Shown: piece after piece, positions 21,901-32,196 of the stretch
Layout: every line of letters starts with the position of its first letter
Position numbering within the stretch: the first letter of the stretch is position 1
Position numbers and translations under genes: made by a program
The notes under the pieces: generated by a model
Told to the model about the DNA's origin: nothing
Seen by the model: the letters and a program-made list of their open reading frames with translations, nothing else
Database searches by the model: none
From: Lentinula raphanica
Lineage: Eukaryota > Basidiomycota > Agaricomycetes > Agaricales > Omphalotaceae
NCBI GenBank assembly: GCA_027919835.1
Contig: JANVFP010000049.1
Span: 124,001-188,000, forward strand
DNA: 64,000 nucleotides
Direction of reading: 5' to 3'

Positions 21901-22389
21901 ATAAAGTGCAAAATCCCTCAAATCCTTCAAATCCTTCGAACTCTTCGCCGCAGTTCTCCTTGCCTCTGAACAGTAGCGAGCTTGGAAGACTTCCGATTTA
22001 CGAGCCGCTCCGAGTGGACTGGAACGTTGCACAAGATCAGTGGTTGATGCCTTCTGAACAGTTTGAGGTCGCAAACGCAGAAAGTTCTTCGTTATATCCA
22101 GGTTCATCTGACGCGTTCATGAATCTTGCTTCGGAAGGTCAGTCTCGATAGTTGGTTTCTGTCAATCGACCATGTCTGAGAAAGCTGAATGATGTTTCTC
22201 CTTGCACATAGGACACGCGACATCATCTTTCGAAGGGTTTGATACGAGGTAAGATAGTCACCGGCTCATGTAGGCGTTGAACTACCGTTAACCTTCATTC
22301 GCAGTTCTTCAGCATTTCCGGATGACTGGACTTCGTATATGGCGACCGTGGATGAAGTACTCCGGGAGACCTATTCCCGGGCAAGTTGA
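18954..22389 (+). CDS. Zn2Cys6 fungal-specific transcription factor
   Basis: This is a multi-exon gene starting at ATG 18954 (MSDDESEYPIEHKRPRL) and ending at TGA 22387-22389. The N-terminal binuclear cluster is CNPCRSKKVKC followed by MPGNICSNCIAYRTDC, spacing CX2CX6CX9CX2CX6C, then a basic RRGPRIE linker and a helical ANHIKLLQEDNDRLRQ segment. The middle has the fungal-specific regulatory region (LMYTLFDLYFMHINPLLLF and nearby, RYFGGLVLCVCALAARFS). The C-terminus is Ser/Asn/Pro-rich. Exons 1 and 3 are joined through a 6-nt exon at 19098-19103, which is needed to build VKC. An 8-residue duplication (QNFNLLEF/QNFNLLEY) lies near 19685-19731. It probably acts in the nucleus as a regulator; its targets are unknown. 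Confidence 0.82.
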
Positions 22390-23030
22390 GTGGGTTACTA
22401 GATGATAATACAGCGTGGTTTTTTTTGCGTTTTGGATAGTGGAATTATCAAACGTTTACTGGCTAACATGAAATGCATGAATTATTAGCCTCCCAAGCAC
22501 AGACAACAAATTAAATACCGCAAGTCGACACTTTGAGTCTCAATGAACCCTTAATGAACCTCTCCACAGAGGCCCGAGGAATGTATAGAATCATCGAAGA
22601 TAACGCTCAAGTCTCTCAAGCTCTCAATTGTGACATTACTAACCGGCTACTGAAGCCCTTGTGCAATCTGTGTATCCGCTAAATGCTCTTCACATAACTC
22701 TCGACTTTCAATTTTGTGGAAATGCAATGGCGACAGCAGACAGCTGGTTTCGGATCGTCCGAAGTTCAGACTTCTTGTGGAAATCGTCGGAGTTGTTCGT
22801 AAGGGCATCAAGCTGTGGAACCACCGCTAATTACGCAGGCTGTGTCAAACATTTCTTGCTGCGTTCTTTCAGCTTTGTTTCATAGGGATACATCATAATC
22901 ACCCCGGATAAACATCATTGCCCATGTACTATGTAGGTTCTAGGGTACGAGTTTCCAGTGAACACAGGATAGCACAGGTGACGGAAATTAGAGCATTGAT
23001 GAGCTCAATTCACAGCCAGATGTGAGCACG
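22390..23030. other. Intergenic region holding the family X upstream repeat
   Basis: Apart from the repeat at 22555-22680 there is a block at 22885-22950 (CATCATAATC.. CTAGGGTACGAG) that also occurs, inverted, upstream of family X copy B near 54850-54920. I see no other coding sequence. Confidence 0.5.
22555..22680 (-). repeat. Family X upstream repeat, single unit
   Basis: The core GATAACGCTCAAGTCTCTCA is the reverse complement of the core in the arrays at 55338-55930 and 58694-59030. Relative to its neighbouring family X gene (23219, plus strand) the orientation and position (about 0.6 kb upstream) are the same as at the other two loci. Confidence 0.75.
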
Positions 23031-23110
23031 TATAAAGGGACACGTCAAAATAGATCGTTCTTCAATAGAATCTGCTGGACAGTTTCAACTCACTGCGCTG
23101 CGCTGCAAAA
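23031..23110 (+). promoter_or_regulatory. Core promoter of family X copy A
   Basis: TATAAAGGGA at 23031-23040 is followed by TCTGCTGGACAGTTTCAACT and an ACTGCGCTGCGCTGC run up to about 23106. The same order of motifs occurs before copies B and C. Conservation at three loci marks a real promoter rather than chance. Confidence 0.7.
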
Positions 23111-23218
23111 AGACGACCACATCTACAACATACAACGACCTCAGTCTTCACTAACCGTCATCACGTCTGCTCAATCACTGGATCTCTATCGCCCCTCATC
23201 GACCACGACCGCCTAACC

Positions 23219-23682
23219 ATGCGAACGTTCATCTTTCCTATTCTTGTGCTTGGCCTTTTCTCCATTGTGCTTACGAAGCCGATCCCTGTGAGTTTTTGAG
23301 GTGTTAATCTCAAGACGAAGTACTTACATTCCGAGAACGCTTCTCCCATCAGCTTCCAACAATTGTGCTCGCGAAAGTGCCAGCGAAAATGGAGCCTGAT
23401 GGATCGCCACCCTCTCCACTCACTACAGGCATCAGATCCGGGACTTCCAAAGGCGACCTTTTCCAGTCGGAAGAGAGGGAATTATCCTCAGCTTCGACTA
23501 CAGGTACCAGACCTGGGATTCCCGACGACGACAGTTTCCAGTCGAGAGAACGGAAATCATCCTCAGCTTCGACTACAGGTACGAGACCTGGGACTCCCAA
23601 TGACGACCGTTTCCAGTTGGGAGAGCGGGAATCATCCTTAGCTTCGACTACAGGTACGAGACCTATAAAGAAAACGTGTTGA
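23219..23682 (+). CDS. Family X secreted protein, copy A (short, repeat-bearing)
   Basis: Exons 23219-23287 and 23353-23682 give 132 residues. Exon 1 encodes MRTFIFPILVLG..KPIP, a 23-residue signal peptide nearly identical to copies B and C, with the intron at the same phase-0 position. After it come three and a third tandem 25-residue units built on TTGTRPG.P..D..FQ.. ERE..SAS. The frame ends IKKTC. The C-terminal domain of copies B and C (RCPxxNPC) is absent, so this is a truncated paralogue or a derived short form. Codon reading is clean and the promoter is conserved, so it may still be expressed and secreted. Function unknown. Confidence 0.65.
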
Positions 23683-23971
23683 GAGCGAATTATGTTTTAG
23701 CATCAGCAAAGCGTGCAGAAGAGATACCAGAAATGATAGAAATGGCGAGGATTCAGGATAACTAGGATTTTTGAAGACACTCATTGTGTGCTAAGCATTC
23801 AATGCGCAGCTCGTGTTCATTCGATGGGATGTTTTTTTCATCATGTTGACTCGAAGGAGGACAGAGCTCGAGGACAGAGCAAAGAGAACGGTAGCTCACC
23901 TAATAATCTGAGCTCATCTTTTCCAAAGAAGTCTGGAGCAACGTTCCCCTGTCAAAAAGTTCAGGCGGATT
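23683..23971. other. Region after family X copy A
   Basis: I searched here for the missing C-terminal exon of copy A and saw none; there is no IRYTHAK or RCPxxNPC coding text. A short frame at 23788-23982 has no signature. Confidence 0.4.
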
Positions 23972-24436
23972 CTACGGTGTGAAGCAATAGATAACAGTAC
24001 CTCGATCATTGCGCGATTGAGGAACAAGCACCAATTTCAACGTTGAGCGCATGAGGCTTTGAGGTTGCGATCGTTGACAAACATGAAAGTTGAACGTTAT
24101 GTAAGCGCTAAAGCGCTTATCGAGCGAATACCCACAGGTCAAAGCAAGCAAATCAACATTGTTCTCTTCCGCTACATTCACCAATCGACTCGTTGAAAAA
24201 CAGGAACTGTCTTCGTGGCCCAGCCTGAAGCCTTGAAGTTTTTTCTCGTAGCCAGACGCACAAGGCTGTCCTCCTGACTCCAAGCATGCACATTGCACAA
24301 TGCAGATAGATGTGGGCGGCAATCTTTCATATTTCTTCATGTCCCAATCGTATTCGCCATGAACGTCACTAGACTGCAAGAAGCTGGAAAAGCAAGTTCC
24401 GAAGTTCAAAGATACAGGCCTCACACCCTGCAACAT
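23972..24436 (-). CDS. Hypothetical Cys-containing ORF, 154 residues
   Basis: A single minus-strand ATG frame has nine to ten Cys residues, spread without a familiar spacing (for example SICIVQCACLESGGQPC). There is no signal peptide or known domain. It lies in the intergenic gap between family X copy A and the ZZ/EF-hand gene. It may be a chance frame; Cys content and length are the only arguments for it. Confidence 0.25.
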   Translation of the reverse strand: MLQGVRPVSLNFGTCFSSFLQSSDVHGEYDWDMKKYERLPPTSICIVQCACLESGGQPCASGYEKKLQGFRLGHEDSSCFSTSRLVNVAEENNVDLLALTCGYSLDKRFSAYITFNFHVCQRSQPQSLMRSTLKLVLVPQSRNDRGTVIYCFTP

Positions 24437-24554
24437 CCATTCTTGCTGTCATAAACCAGATATCCCTAAACCAATCATACTACGAAGGCCACTTTGGACT
24501 CTCAATTCGATCGATGAGTTTTGCCTCGGGGCTAGCCCCACTTTGCTCCTTATA

Positions 24555-27500
24555 ATGCTGCATGAGGTCTCAAGCTCAAGCTCTCAAGACACGTCCAACA
24601 TGGTTAGAGTCCGACAATATCTGACTGAGCACTTACATCGCCTGCAAGATTCTGAATCTGAAATCTCTTCGGAAAGATCGACCGAGGATTGTTCACGGAA
24701 GTCACTCACGCGTAGTATTTTGGGTCAGTAAACTCATTCGTCTCTTATTCGTGCTCCAAGCTTACGGTTATCTCACAGTCCATAAGGCTGGCAAGGGTTT
24801 GCAGGTCGCGATTACCTCTGTCGATTCGATCAATACATTCTGCAATGATAACCTGGGATACATTCAAGAAATCACTGCTCAAATCTTGTCTATCAATGTG
24901 ACGTCCCACGACATCGAGGCTTTCATCAAAGTTGTTCACGTCCTCGTTGAAGGTTTGGAAAGGATAGCCGTGGTTTTCCCCTTCACGGGCGGTAAGTCAA
25001 GTTAGTGTTCCAGTCGGGAAGTATATTCTGAATGCAGGAAATTACAGCGGCAGTTGTTGCTTTCAAGATAGTAATGGAATCACACATCAAGAGAAAGGAG
25101 AACAATGAGAAAGTCCTAGTCATAAAAGCGAGGATGGGACATATGATGACTGCGCTTTTCCAGTGAGTACGACAGTTTTTTCTCCATATCACATCACCCT
25201 CAATCACTGCCTAAAGGATAAAAGATCTCAAGGATCCTCAAGTCGTAGATTCTGACGGTGTCCCGCTGGAGAGCAAACTTTCAAAGCTCATGGAACGGAT
25301 TGAACAAGATATCAAAAGGACCAGTGCGGTATGCGAACACTATTCGAAGAAGAACGCTATCGGTAAGCCTTCTCATGCATAGCTGTGTACCGTTTCGTTC
25401 ACCTGATGCTGTCTCGTAGTACGAACTATGAAAGCCCGAGTATACGAAGAACGCCTGGCAACTCATGCTGAGTTATTCACCCAACACCGCGAAGAGCTGC
25501 AGTTTCTTCTCAGCCTTCACACCGCCATCGGTGTCCAAGCCGCGAACGACAAACTAGACGGCGTCGCACAACGGCTTCAGAACATCGAAACAAAGCTAAC
25601 CGACATCCGCGATATCTTTCGCTGCTTAGACTCACCTCGCGAACGAGAGTTACGCAAAATCGTAGACGAGAATGGTGCTGAAGCACTCTTGGATAATGAA
25701 CATCTTCTACTTGAAGTTCTTGATAAGGCGGAAGACGCAGATAGTATGGGTTTCGAAGGAGGCAAACGACAGGCTAGTACGAATCTGGAAACCTTCAAGA
25801 TGGAACTTCTTCGGGAATTGAGGGAAGATTTGGATGTTACTCTGCGAAAGCATTTCGATTTGTTCGATCGTAAGATGGAGATGCGACAACAACAGCTGCT
25901 TGAAGCCCATATTCAGCAGGAGAGTAATCTCTTGAACGAAATAGGTGCTGGGTCTTTGCATGGGCGTATCCAAGACGAGGTAAAACCATTTGTATGATTG
26001 AGCCATCGCTGAAACTGATGTAAGCATTCCAGGACATACGGGCAATTTGGAAAGAGATGGTATGCCCCTTGTCTAGATCTACTCAATCTACTCTATGTTC
26101 ATTTGATATCAGGGTTGGAGAGGCAGCGTCAAAGCCAGACACTTTGTTCTTGCCCTCCGTGATTACTTCGTCGAGAAATCCGCAACCAGGATTTCCCCCG
26201 CCAATGACGAACTAGACGCTCTCCAGGATTCTAGTTTGGAAAATGCACCTGTTCAGGGTTTAGATGAGAACGACGACCGCTGGACCCACTCGTATATCAG
26301 CATAACCCATCTGCAGCCCATTCTCGAAGCCATAGACGACGATGCAACAGGCTTTATCACGATAAAGGAAGTGAACGATTTCACGTCCGCGAGGCCTTCC
26401 GGGTGGACGTGAGCATGAATGATCTTTTCTAATGTAGGGCCAAAGACTCAAATACACTTCATAGATTGCCGATCTGGATTGCGTTTTGGGCCGTTGGTGA
26501 GCACAATGAGTTTTTGGTGAATCTCCTTCAACTCATCCGATCCTACGTCAGGCTGGCAAACTAGTATCGACCGATACAAAACCCAGATATACGGCTTGCT
26601 AGAACAGCTCATCGGTCTAGCTAGCGATGTTCATCCGAAGAATCGCGCACGCGTAGACGATTACCTCTCAGATCAGGTTTTTAATGACCTTGAAAAGTTG
26701 CTACGTGCTACGAAATCGACGAATCGTGTCAACGGTGGTGATCACAAGCTCATACAGTACGTGGACGCGTACACTACCGAAGAAGAGAGCAAGCTTGAAA
26801 AGAAGTTGCAATCGATCGATTTCGAACTGGATGGGACCTCAACAGTGTCCCTCGTCACTGGACCTGGACGGATTGAAAGGGTGTGTGTAATCAGACTTAT
26901 TCCATTGACATCTCTCTTAACTCAGGCCGAACAGTTCATATACCCTCTGGTCTACCTCATTCTGAAGCAACATGTGCAAGTGATGTACCATGCTCGGACA
27001 CACATCCTCGACAGCCGAGAGTTTCTGGATATGAAAGGGACGCTCATCGCTCTTTTCAGCGTGATATATGAGCGCGTTGATGCTCTTGTAGGTATGTAGC
27101 TGCCGCGATCATAACAGTCACCCGTTGGACTCACCATACGCCATGAACAGCTATCTTTAGGCAAAGTCATGCCAACCTCAAAGATCAGTTGGATTATTTT
27201 GCTTTCGGGATGGTGCGTATATTCCCATCCATCATAAAGTTTCGGCATCACTCACTCAAGTTCATTCGAAAGTTCTCTTTGTTATACAATCATCCCTCTA
27301 GAGACCCCAAAAACAACACAATACTCACTTGGATATCTCAGCAAAGGGCAAAGCCGAAGTACCTAAATCTGCAGACCGTACTTCCGATAAGCTCTGTGAT
27401 ACGATATGGGATCATGACCTCGGGTGGGTCTGTCTCTGATGTTGGAAGTACGACACGGTACCTGTGCGTTTATCGCGAAACTGCTTCCAATCTACACGGA

Positions 27501-28177
27501 TGCTCAACCTTAACTCCTGTAGCGGACTCAAGTGTGACTCCTGCAGAAGAGAAATCCACGGAAGCAGATTCATGTGCCTGTCCTGTATGAACGACGACTT
27601 CTCAGAGAACATCGATCTTTGTTCGCATTGCCAAAACGAAGGTGTCAAGCGAAAAAGCTTTGTTCACGAGAGCTCTCATTCTCTCCTTCGAGTCGATGCT
27701 GTCATTTTAGACGCTGAACTAGCATTGGCTATCCCCAAGGCTCAGTCAACTGCTGTTCAGATCGAAGACCGTATGCGTTCCAGTTCTACAGCAGCAGAGT
27801 CTTCTTCCTGCTTCTCTTGTGGGAGTCAATCACCCGACTCGTGCTTTAAGTGCATTCATTGCGGCAAGTAGTGCTTTATCTTATCTCAGCTCTGAAAGGC
27901 GTCAAACTGATCCCTGTTCCTGTCTACAGCAATGTCGATCCACTCGTGCTCGAAATGCGAATCAAGGTTCTGCAATGAATCTCATACTCAAAGACCTTCT
28001 CGTTATGCATTCTACACTCCCAAGCACCTCCTCGTCCGTGTTCGCCGTGCCCAAATTGCACCATCGACAGATCAGAAATTCGAGCTTCTTCAACAGCAAT
28101 TCTTGATTGTGCAAACTCGACTCCATGTTATCGAGGGAATTTTGGAACGAATGAGGGCAGATCCTTTTACGCGTTGA
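24555..28177 (+). CDS. Multi-exon EF-hand / ZZ zinc-finger protein
   Basis: The model starts at ATG 24555; exon 1 ends at 24723 and joins 24779 in phase, and about a dozen exons follow. The N-terminal third is helical and signalling-like (ITSVDSINTFC.. LERIAVVFPFTG), followed by coiled coil with KLDGVAQRLQNIETKLTDIR. Next is a conserved MGWRGSVKARHFVLALRDYF segment, then an EF-hand-like ILEAIDDDATGFITIKEV. Later a ZZ-type finger appears (LKCDSCRREI, FMCLSCMNDDF, DLCSHC), and a second Cys-pair set (CFSCGSQSPDSCFKCIHC, CSKCESRFC). I recall this architecture as widespread in Agaricomycetes with no fixed function. The splice joining the two halves of the second Cys set near 27869-27930 did not resolve in frame, so a model error or a lesion is possible there. 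Confidence 0.72.
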
Positions 28178-29270
28178 TCAAGGTGAGTATTGAGAACTCT
28201 GAATATTCTTCTCGCTGCACGCTCAGATCATGATTTCCATCATTCTTCCGCTCTCTAATCTCATTGTTGCACCGAGAGAAGGTTCTTACGGAATTCATAT
28301 CGATGAAAACGAAGTTGGATTTTAGTCCCCATAGTATTGAGTCATCATCGACATCTGTCGAGGTACAGTACATATGGAGCAAACGCATGAGATATTCCGT
28401 GGAGAATCATCAATGATTAATTGTCGATACTCAGAGCCATTCTTTGGTTCTCCATCCGGTCGGAGTCTCGAGGCCTGGACGTTGAAATTCCCCTCGAGTT
28501 TGCTACTGCTACTCCGTTCTGCCAGAAGAAAAGAGCATATAAGCCGGCCAATGCTGTTCCGCTAATTTCCTATGGCTCCGAATGATTCATTTAGAGCAAC
28601 TTGACTTGAAGGGTTCCGTTTTACCGCGGTTGTTGTGGGCCAAGTTGCTGATGTGGAAATGTATGGAGGGATTCATTGAAAGTCCAAGGCACCAGTGTTA
28701 GTTTACAAGAGATGTTTGTGGCGGAAATCAAGAGTGTCGAAAGGACTGTCACTAGAGAGTTCAGTGGCTGACAGAGGTGTGATCGAAATAGATCGAAATC
28801 GTCGATGTCACGGTGGATGTCACGCCTGCTCACGCTACCTCCTACGACGACCTCCTACGACCTCCTGCTCGTGAACGTCGCGGTTTTACTGGAGTGTTGT
28901 CGACCAACACTGACAGCAACCCCGAACTCCTCCGGACTATCTGGTCATAGTGCTTCTCGCGTGTTTCTATTGCAGATCGCGGCCAACTCGCGAGGCGATT
29001 TCAGCCAATTTCTCCCACTGGACTGCCGTAGTAGGCCGTAGTAGAGCCAGGTATACGTTAACGCCCATAATCTTTCCCATCAAATCAAACAAACTTGATG
29101 ATGTTCCGATATCAAACTCGCCCATGTCGTTTCAAGTGCAACCGTAGCTTAATCATTCGTCACGAATCTCTCTACGGGTATGGAAGTGCCGCGGATTCTG
29201 CTGAACATACTGGTGAGCATACTTATAAAGCATCGATCGTCCCTCTCCTGGATACGCCAACCCCTCAACC
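28178..29270. other. Intergenic region
   Basis: No supported gene. It contains short CCTACGACGACCTCCTACGA direct repetition near 28850 and several chance frames. The TATAAAG at about 29224 is probably the TATA box of the DUF6534-type gene at 29271. Confidence 0.4.
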
Positions 29271-31453
29271 ATGCCTCCAGCTCCTGCTGCGCCACCTCAT
29301 ATACCCACAGTCGTTGAAGTGTAAGCTGTGTGACGATCGTCATTTATCGCGCAGATGTGCTGACCTGGAACACAAGTTATACCCCATTCGTTATTGGGGC
29401 ATTCCTCAACATCTTCTTATACGGCGTGCGTTAACTTCTATCTCCTTGTCTCTCATATGCTCACCTACATATAACTTCTAGATTGCCGTGAGTCAGGTCA
29501 GTTCTCGCAATCTTGGAGATGCAATCCCATTGATCTGGCGTTCAAAGATGTACACCTATTACAGGACTTCAAAGAGGTACATACTCATAACAACGATCTC
29601 GCAGCATACCTACTCATGACTTACAGAGATGATTTTTGGTTGAAACTGCTCGTGAGTTCATGTCAGTTCTGGTATTAGTGGCACTGAATTTTAATCATAT
29701 CAGGTGTTTTACCTGTTTGTTTTCGACACATTCAACAGTATCTGCGATATTGGATTGGTTTTTGAATCTCTTTTGCTCAAATTCGGTAAACGGTTTCTTC
29801 TCATCATCATCATACCGTGGCGTTGTTCAATAAGATATGCTTGTGGTAGGCGATCCCGGTATCGTCGCTACTTCTCCTTGGAGTGAGCAGACTTGTCATG
29901 ACTTGTTATTCCTCACCCACGCTTAAATCAACTGCTTGCACAACCTAGCCTTACGCCTTGGTATGCACGTTTCCTTGAAGAACAAGTTTATAGGCTGACT
30001 ATAACCGATAGATGGAATTTCTACTGTAAATTTTGAGTTCAATTGACCTACATCCGCCTTTCGTTGATGGAAGAACATCCAAGACACTTGTATCCACTCC
30101 AGTGCAGATTTACATGGCCTGGCGCATTCGAAAAATCACGAAGATGAACATTCCCGCTGCCATCATCTGCGTATTCGCCTTGGCTTCACTGAGTGAGTAG
30201 TGTTCAAACCGATGTCATTCGAACGGTACTGACTCTTTTTCTGCAACAGTTGGTAGCATTTGGCTCACCATCGCCGTTTCCAACACTCCTCAATTTGCGA
30301 AGTTCAACAGTTTCCGCGCAGCCCCCAGTCTCTGGCTCATAAGCTCTGCGATTGCCGACATCACGATCGCAGTTTGCCTTGTGTATGGCTTGGTAGGCTG
30401 GATTTTATCGTCTGATTGAGAATATCTTGTGGTCTCACTGACGCCTGTGCATAGTCAAAAAACCGTTCGGGAAGGAAGGACGGAAGGAAAACACTTGGCT
30501 TCTTCCAAAGATGGAGTCCCACAAGGGAACAGCCGGGCCCAGCTGTAGGTTTCGCAGTCAATGATTGGCACATTGATCGCATAATCCGAAGTATTTATCA
30601 CATCCTCAATGATATATCTATGTGGCACTGCTAACGCCCTACTATCTCTCGCAGCCACTGTAGCGACAGGAACGCTCACCGCTGTGACTGCATTGGCAGA
30701 TGTGATACTTTTCTTGAGTAAACCGGTGCGTCTCATCCTGTGTTGTGCCCTCTTTTTGCATTGACAGGTTTTGTATCAAGGACACTACGATGTGAGCACC
30801 TCCTGTACGTTTCGTTACAAATGCATCAACATTATCGCAGCTTCTTTGCGTGGGACTTGATGCTCTGCAAGATGTATACGACTACACTTCTCCTTTCGTC
30901 AGTGACATATCCCCTCAGTCCTATCCTATTCAATGACACTTATCTCGAACGGTAGGTTGAACGCACGCCCTTCATCTAGACATGCTGAAAGGGATCAAGA
31001 ATATGAGCCCAACGCTCTAGGCTTCTCCAGTGTAACGTCTTCACAGTTGAGTTTCAATCAGAATACTTCACGTAGTTCAAGATATGTAAGTCTTCTCCAG
31101 GTCTTCTCCATCTATAACGCATTGATCACCATTGCTCCATTTCCCATTTCCCACCACCGGATTGGTCGTTAACAGGTAAGACGTTCTAGCTCATATAACA
31201 CGCAGTTGTTCTGAGCTTCACCTCACTTTAGGTCCCAAAACCTTCTGGAGAAGACTTGGAGGAACAATATGAACTTTCTTCCCGCACTCTGATGCCCTTA
31301 CGGAGGGAACAGAATAGATATTCTCTTCGCAACTCACCCGCCGGTCCTTCAAAGACAGAATTCAACGTTTTGGTTTCGCAAAGTGTTGTTAATGATAGCG
31401 AAGCCGCTATCTACCCTCCACCAAAAACATATAGCTCAGCGATGGAAAATTAA
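29271..31453 (+). CDS. DUF6534-type seven-helix membrane protein, paralogue D1
   Basis: Starts MPPAPAAPPHIPTVVE and ends ..YPPPKTYSSAMEN. Conserved blocks in order: YTPFVIGAFLNIFLYG (TM1), a TYYRTSKR loop, VFYLFVFDTFNSICDIG (TM2-3), LVSTPVQIYMAWRIRKI (TM4), a Trp-Leu-rich TM5, then SLWLISSAIADITIAV (TM6), a cytoplasmic loop, a last helix and a Ser-rich tail. This is the common Agaricomycete DUF6534 layout; ligands are unknown. Compared with paralogue D2 the 3' splice site of intron 1 is altered: D2 has CTGACCAG, D1 has CTGACCTG. The remaining upstream AG would throw the frame off. D1 may therefore be damaged, or use a start I have not seen. Confidence 0.65.
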
Positions 31454-32196
31454 ATTGACGATGTAAAATAAAGTACTTGTACAATGTGTTATGTAGGTCG
31501 GCGTTGTTTACTAAACAGAACCAAGAAAAAACCAATATTTTTATCGTAGTACTGCTATGAATCATCGATAGGCCTGATTGACAACAGGTCAAAGCGAGAC
31601 CGTGCGAAACCTGCCGTTGACCGCACTTTCCTTTTGACCTCCTCTTGAAGCCCAACAGCTCAGCCATCCCAGATTATTCAAACTCATACATCTTTCTTCT
31701 GCTCATTACGGAGAACACGTTGTGCGTCTTCCGCGCAGTTTGTGACACACAGTTAGAGTGACCGTTACTTCTACAGTGTTGTCCAATGTTGAATGTCGAA
31801 CTTGGTTGTTCACCAACCCTGTGGCCTGTGCTCCTCCCGGACATGATGTGGCTATTGTCCAGGCCACTAGAGTGCTTCCCGCATAGCTTAATGACAGATT
31901 GCAACCACCCAGCGTACGCCGTTCAGCAATCAACCGTGCTTGCCGCTGCCAGGTAGACGATTACGCCTGGCATAACACTGGCATAACACTGGATAATACT
32001 CCAACCATCATATCAAACTTTTTACACTTGAATCTCGTTGGCTGATGCGTCAACCTCGTTCTTGCTATCCTAGCCATAGCTTGATCATCCCGGTTGGCGG
32101 CATCTTGGTGAGAAGTACTCCAGAATTAGTTAGATAGAGTCGGCGAGCATATAACGCATCAATCATCCCCCTCTTGCGTGTCTCAACCCATCAACT
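31454..32196. other. Intergenic region between D1 and D2
   Basis: No gene is supported. A short tandem TGGCATAACAC doubling lies near 31968-31990. The last 100 bases are similar to the D1 upstream region, as expected for a tandem duplication. Confidence 0.4.
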
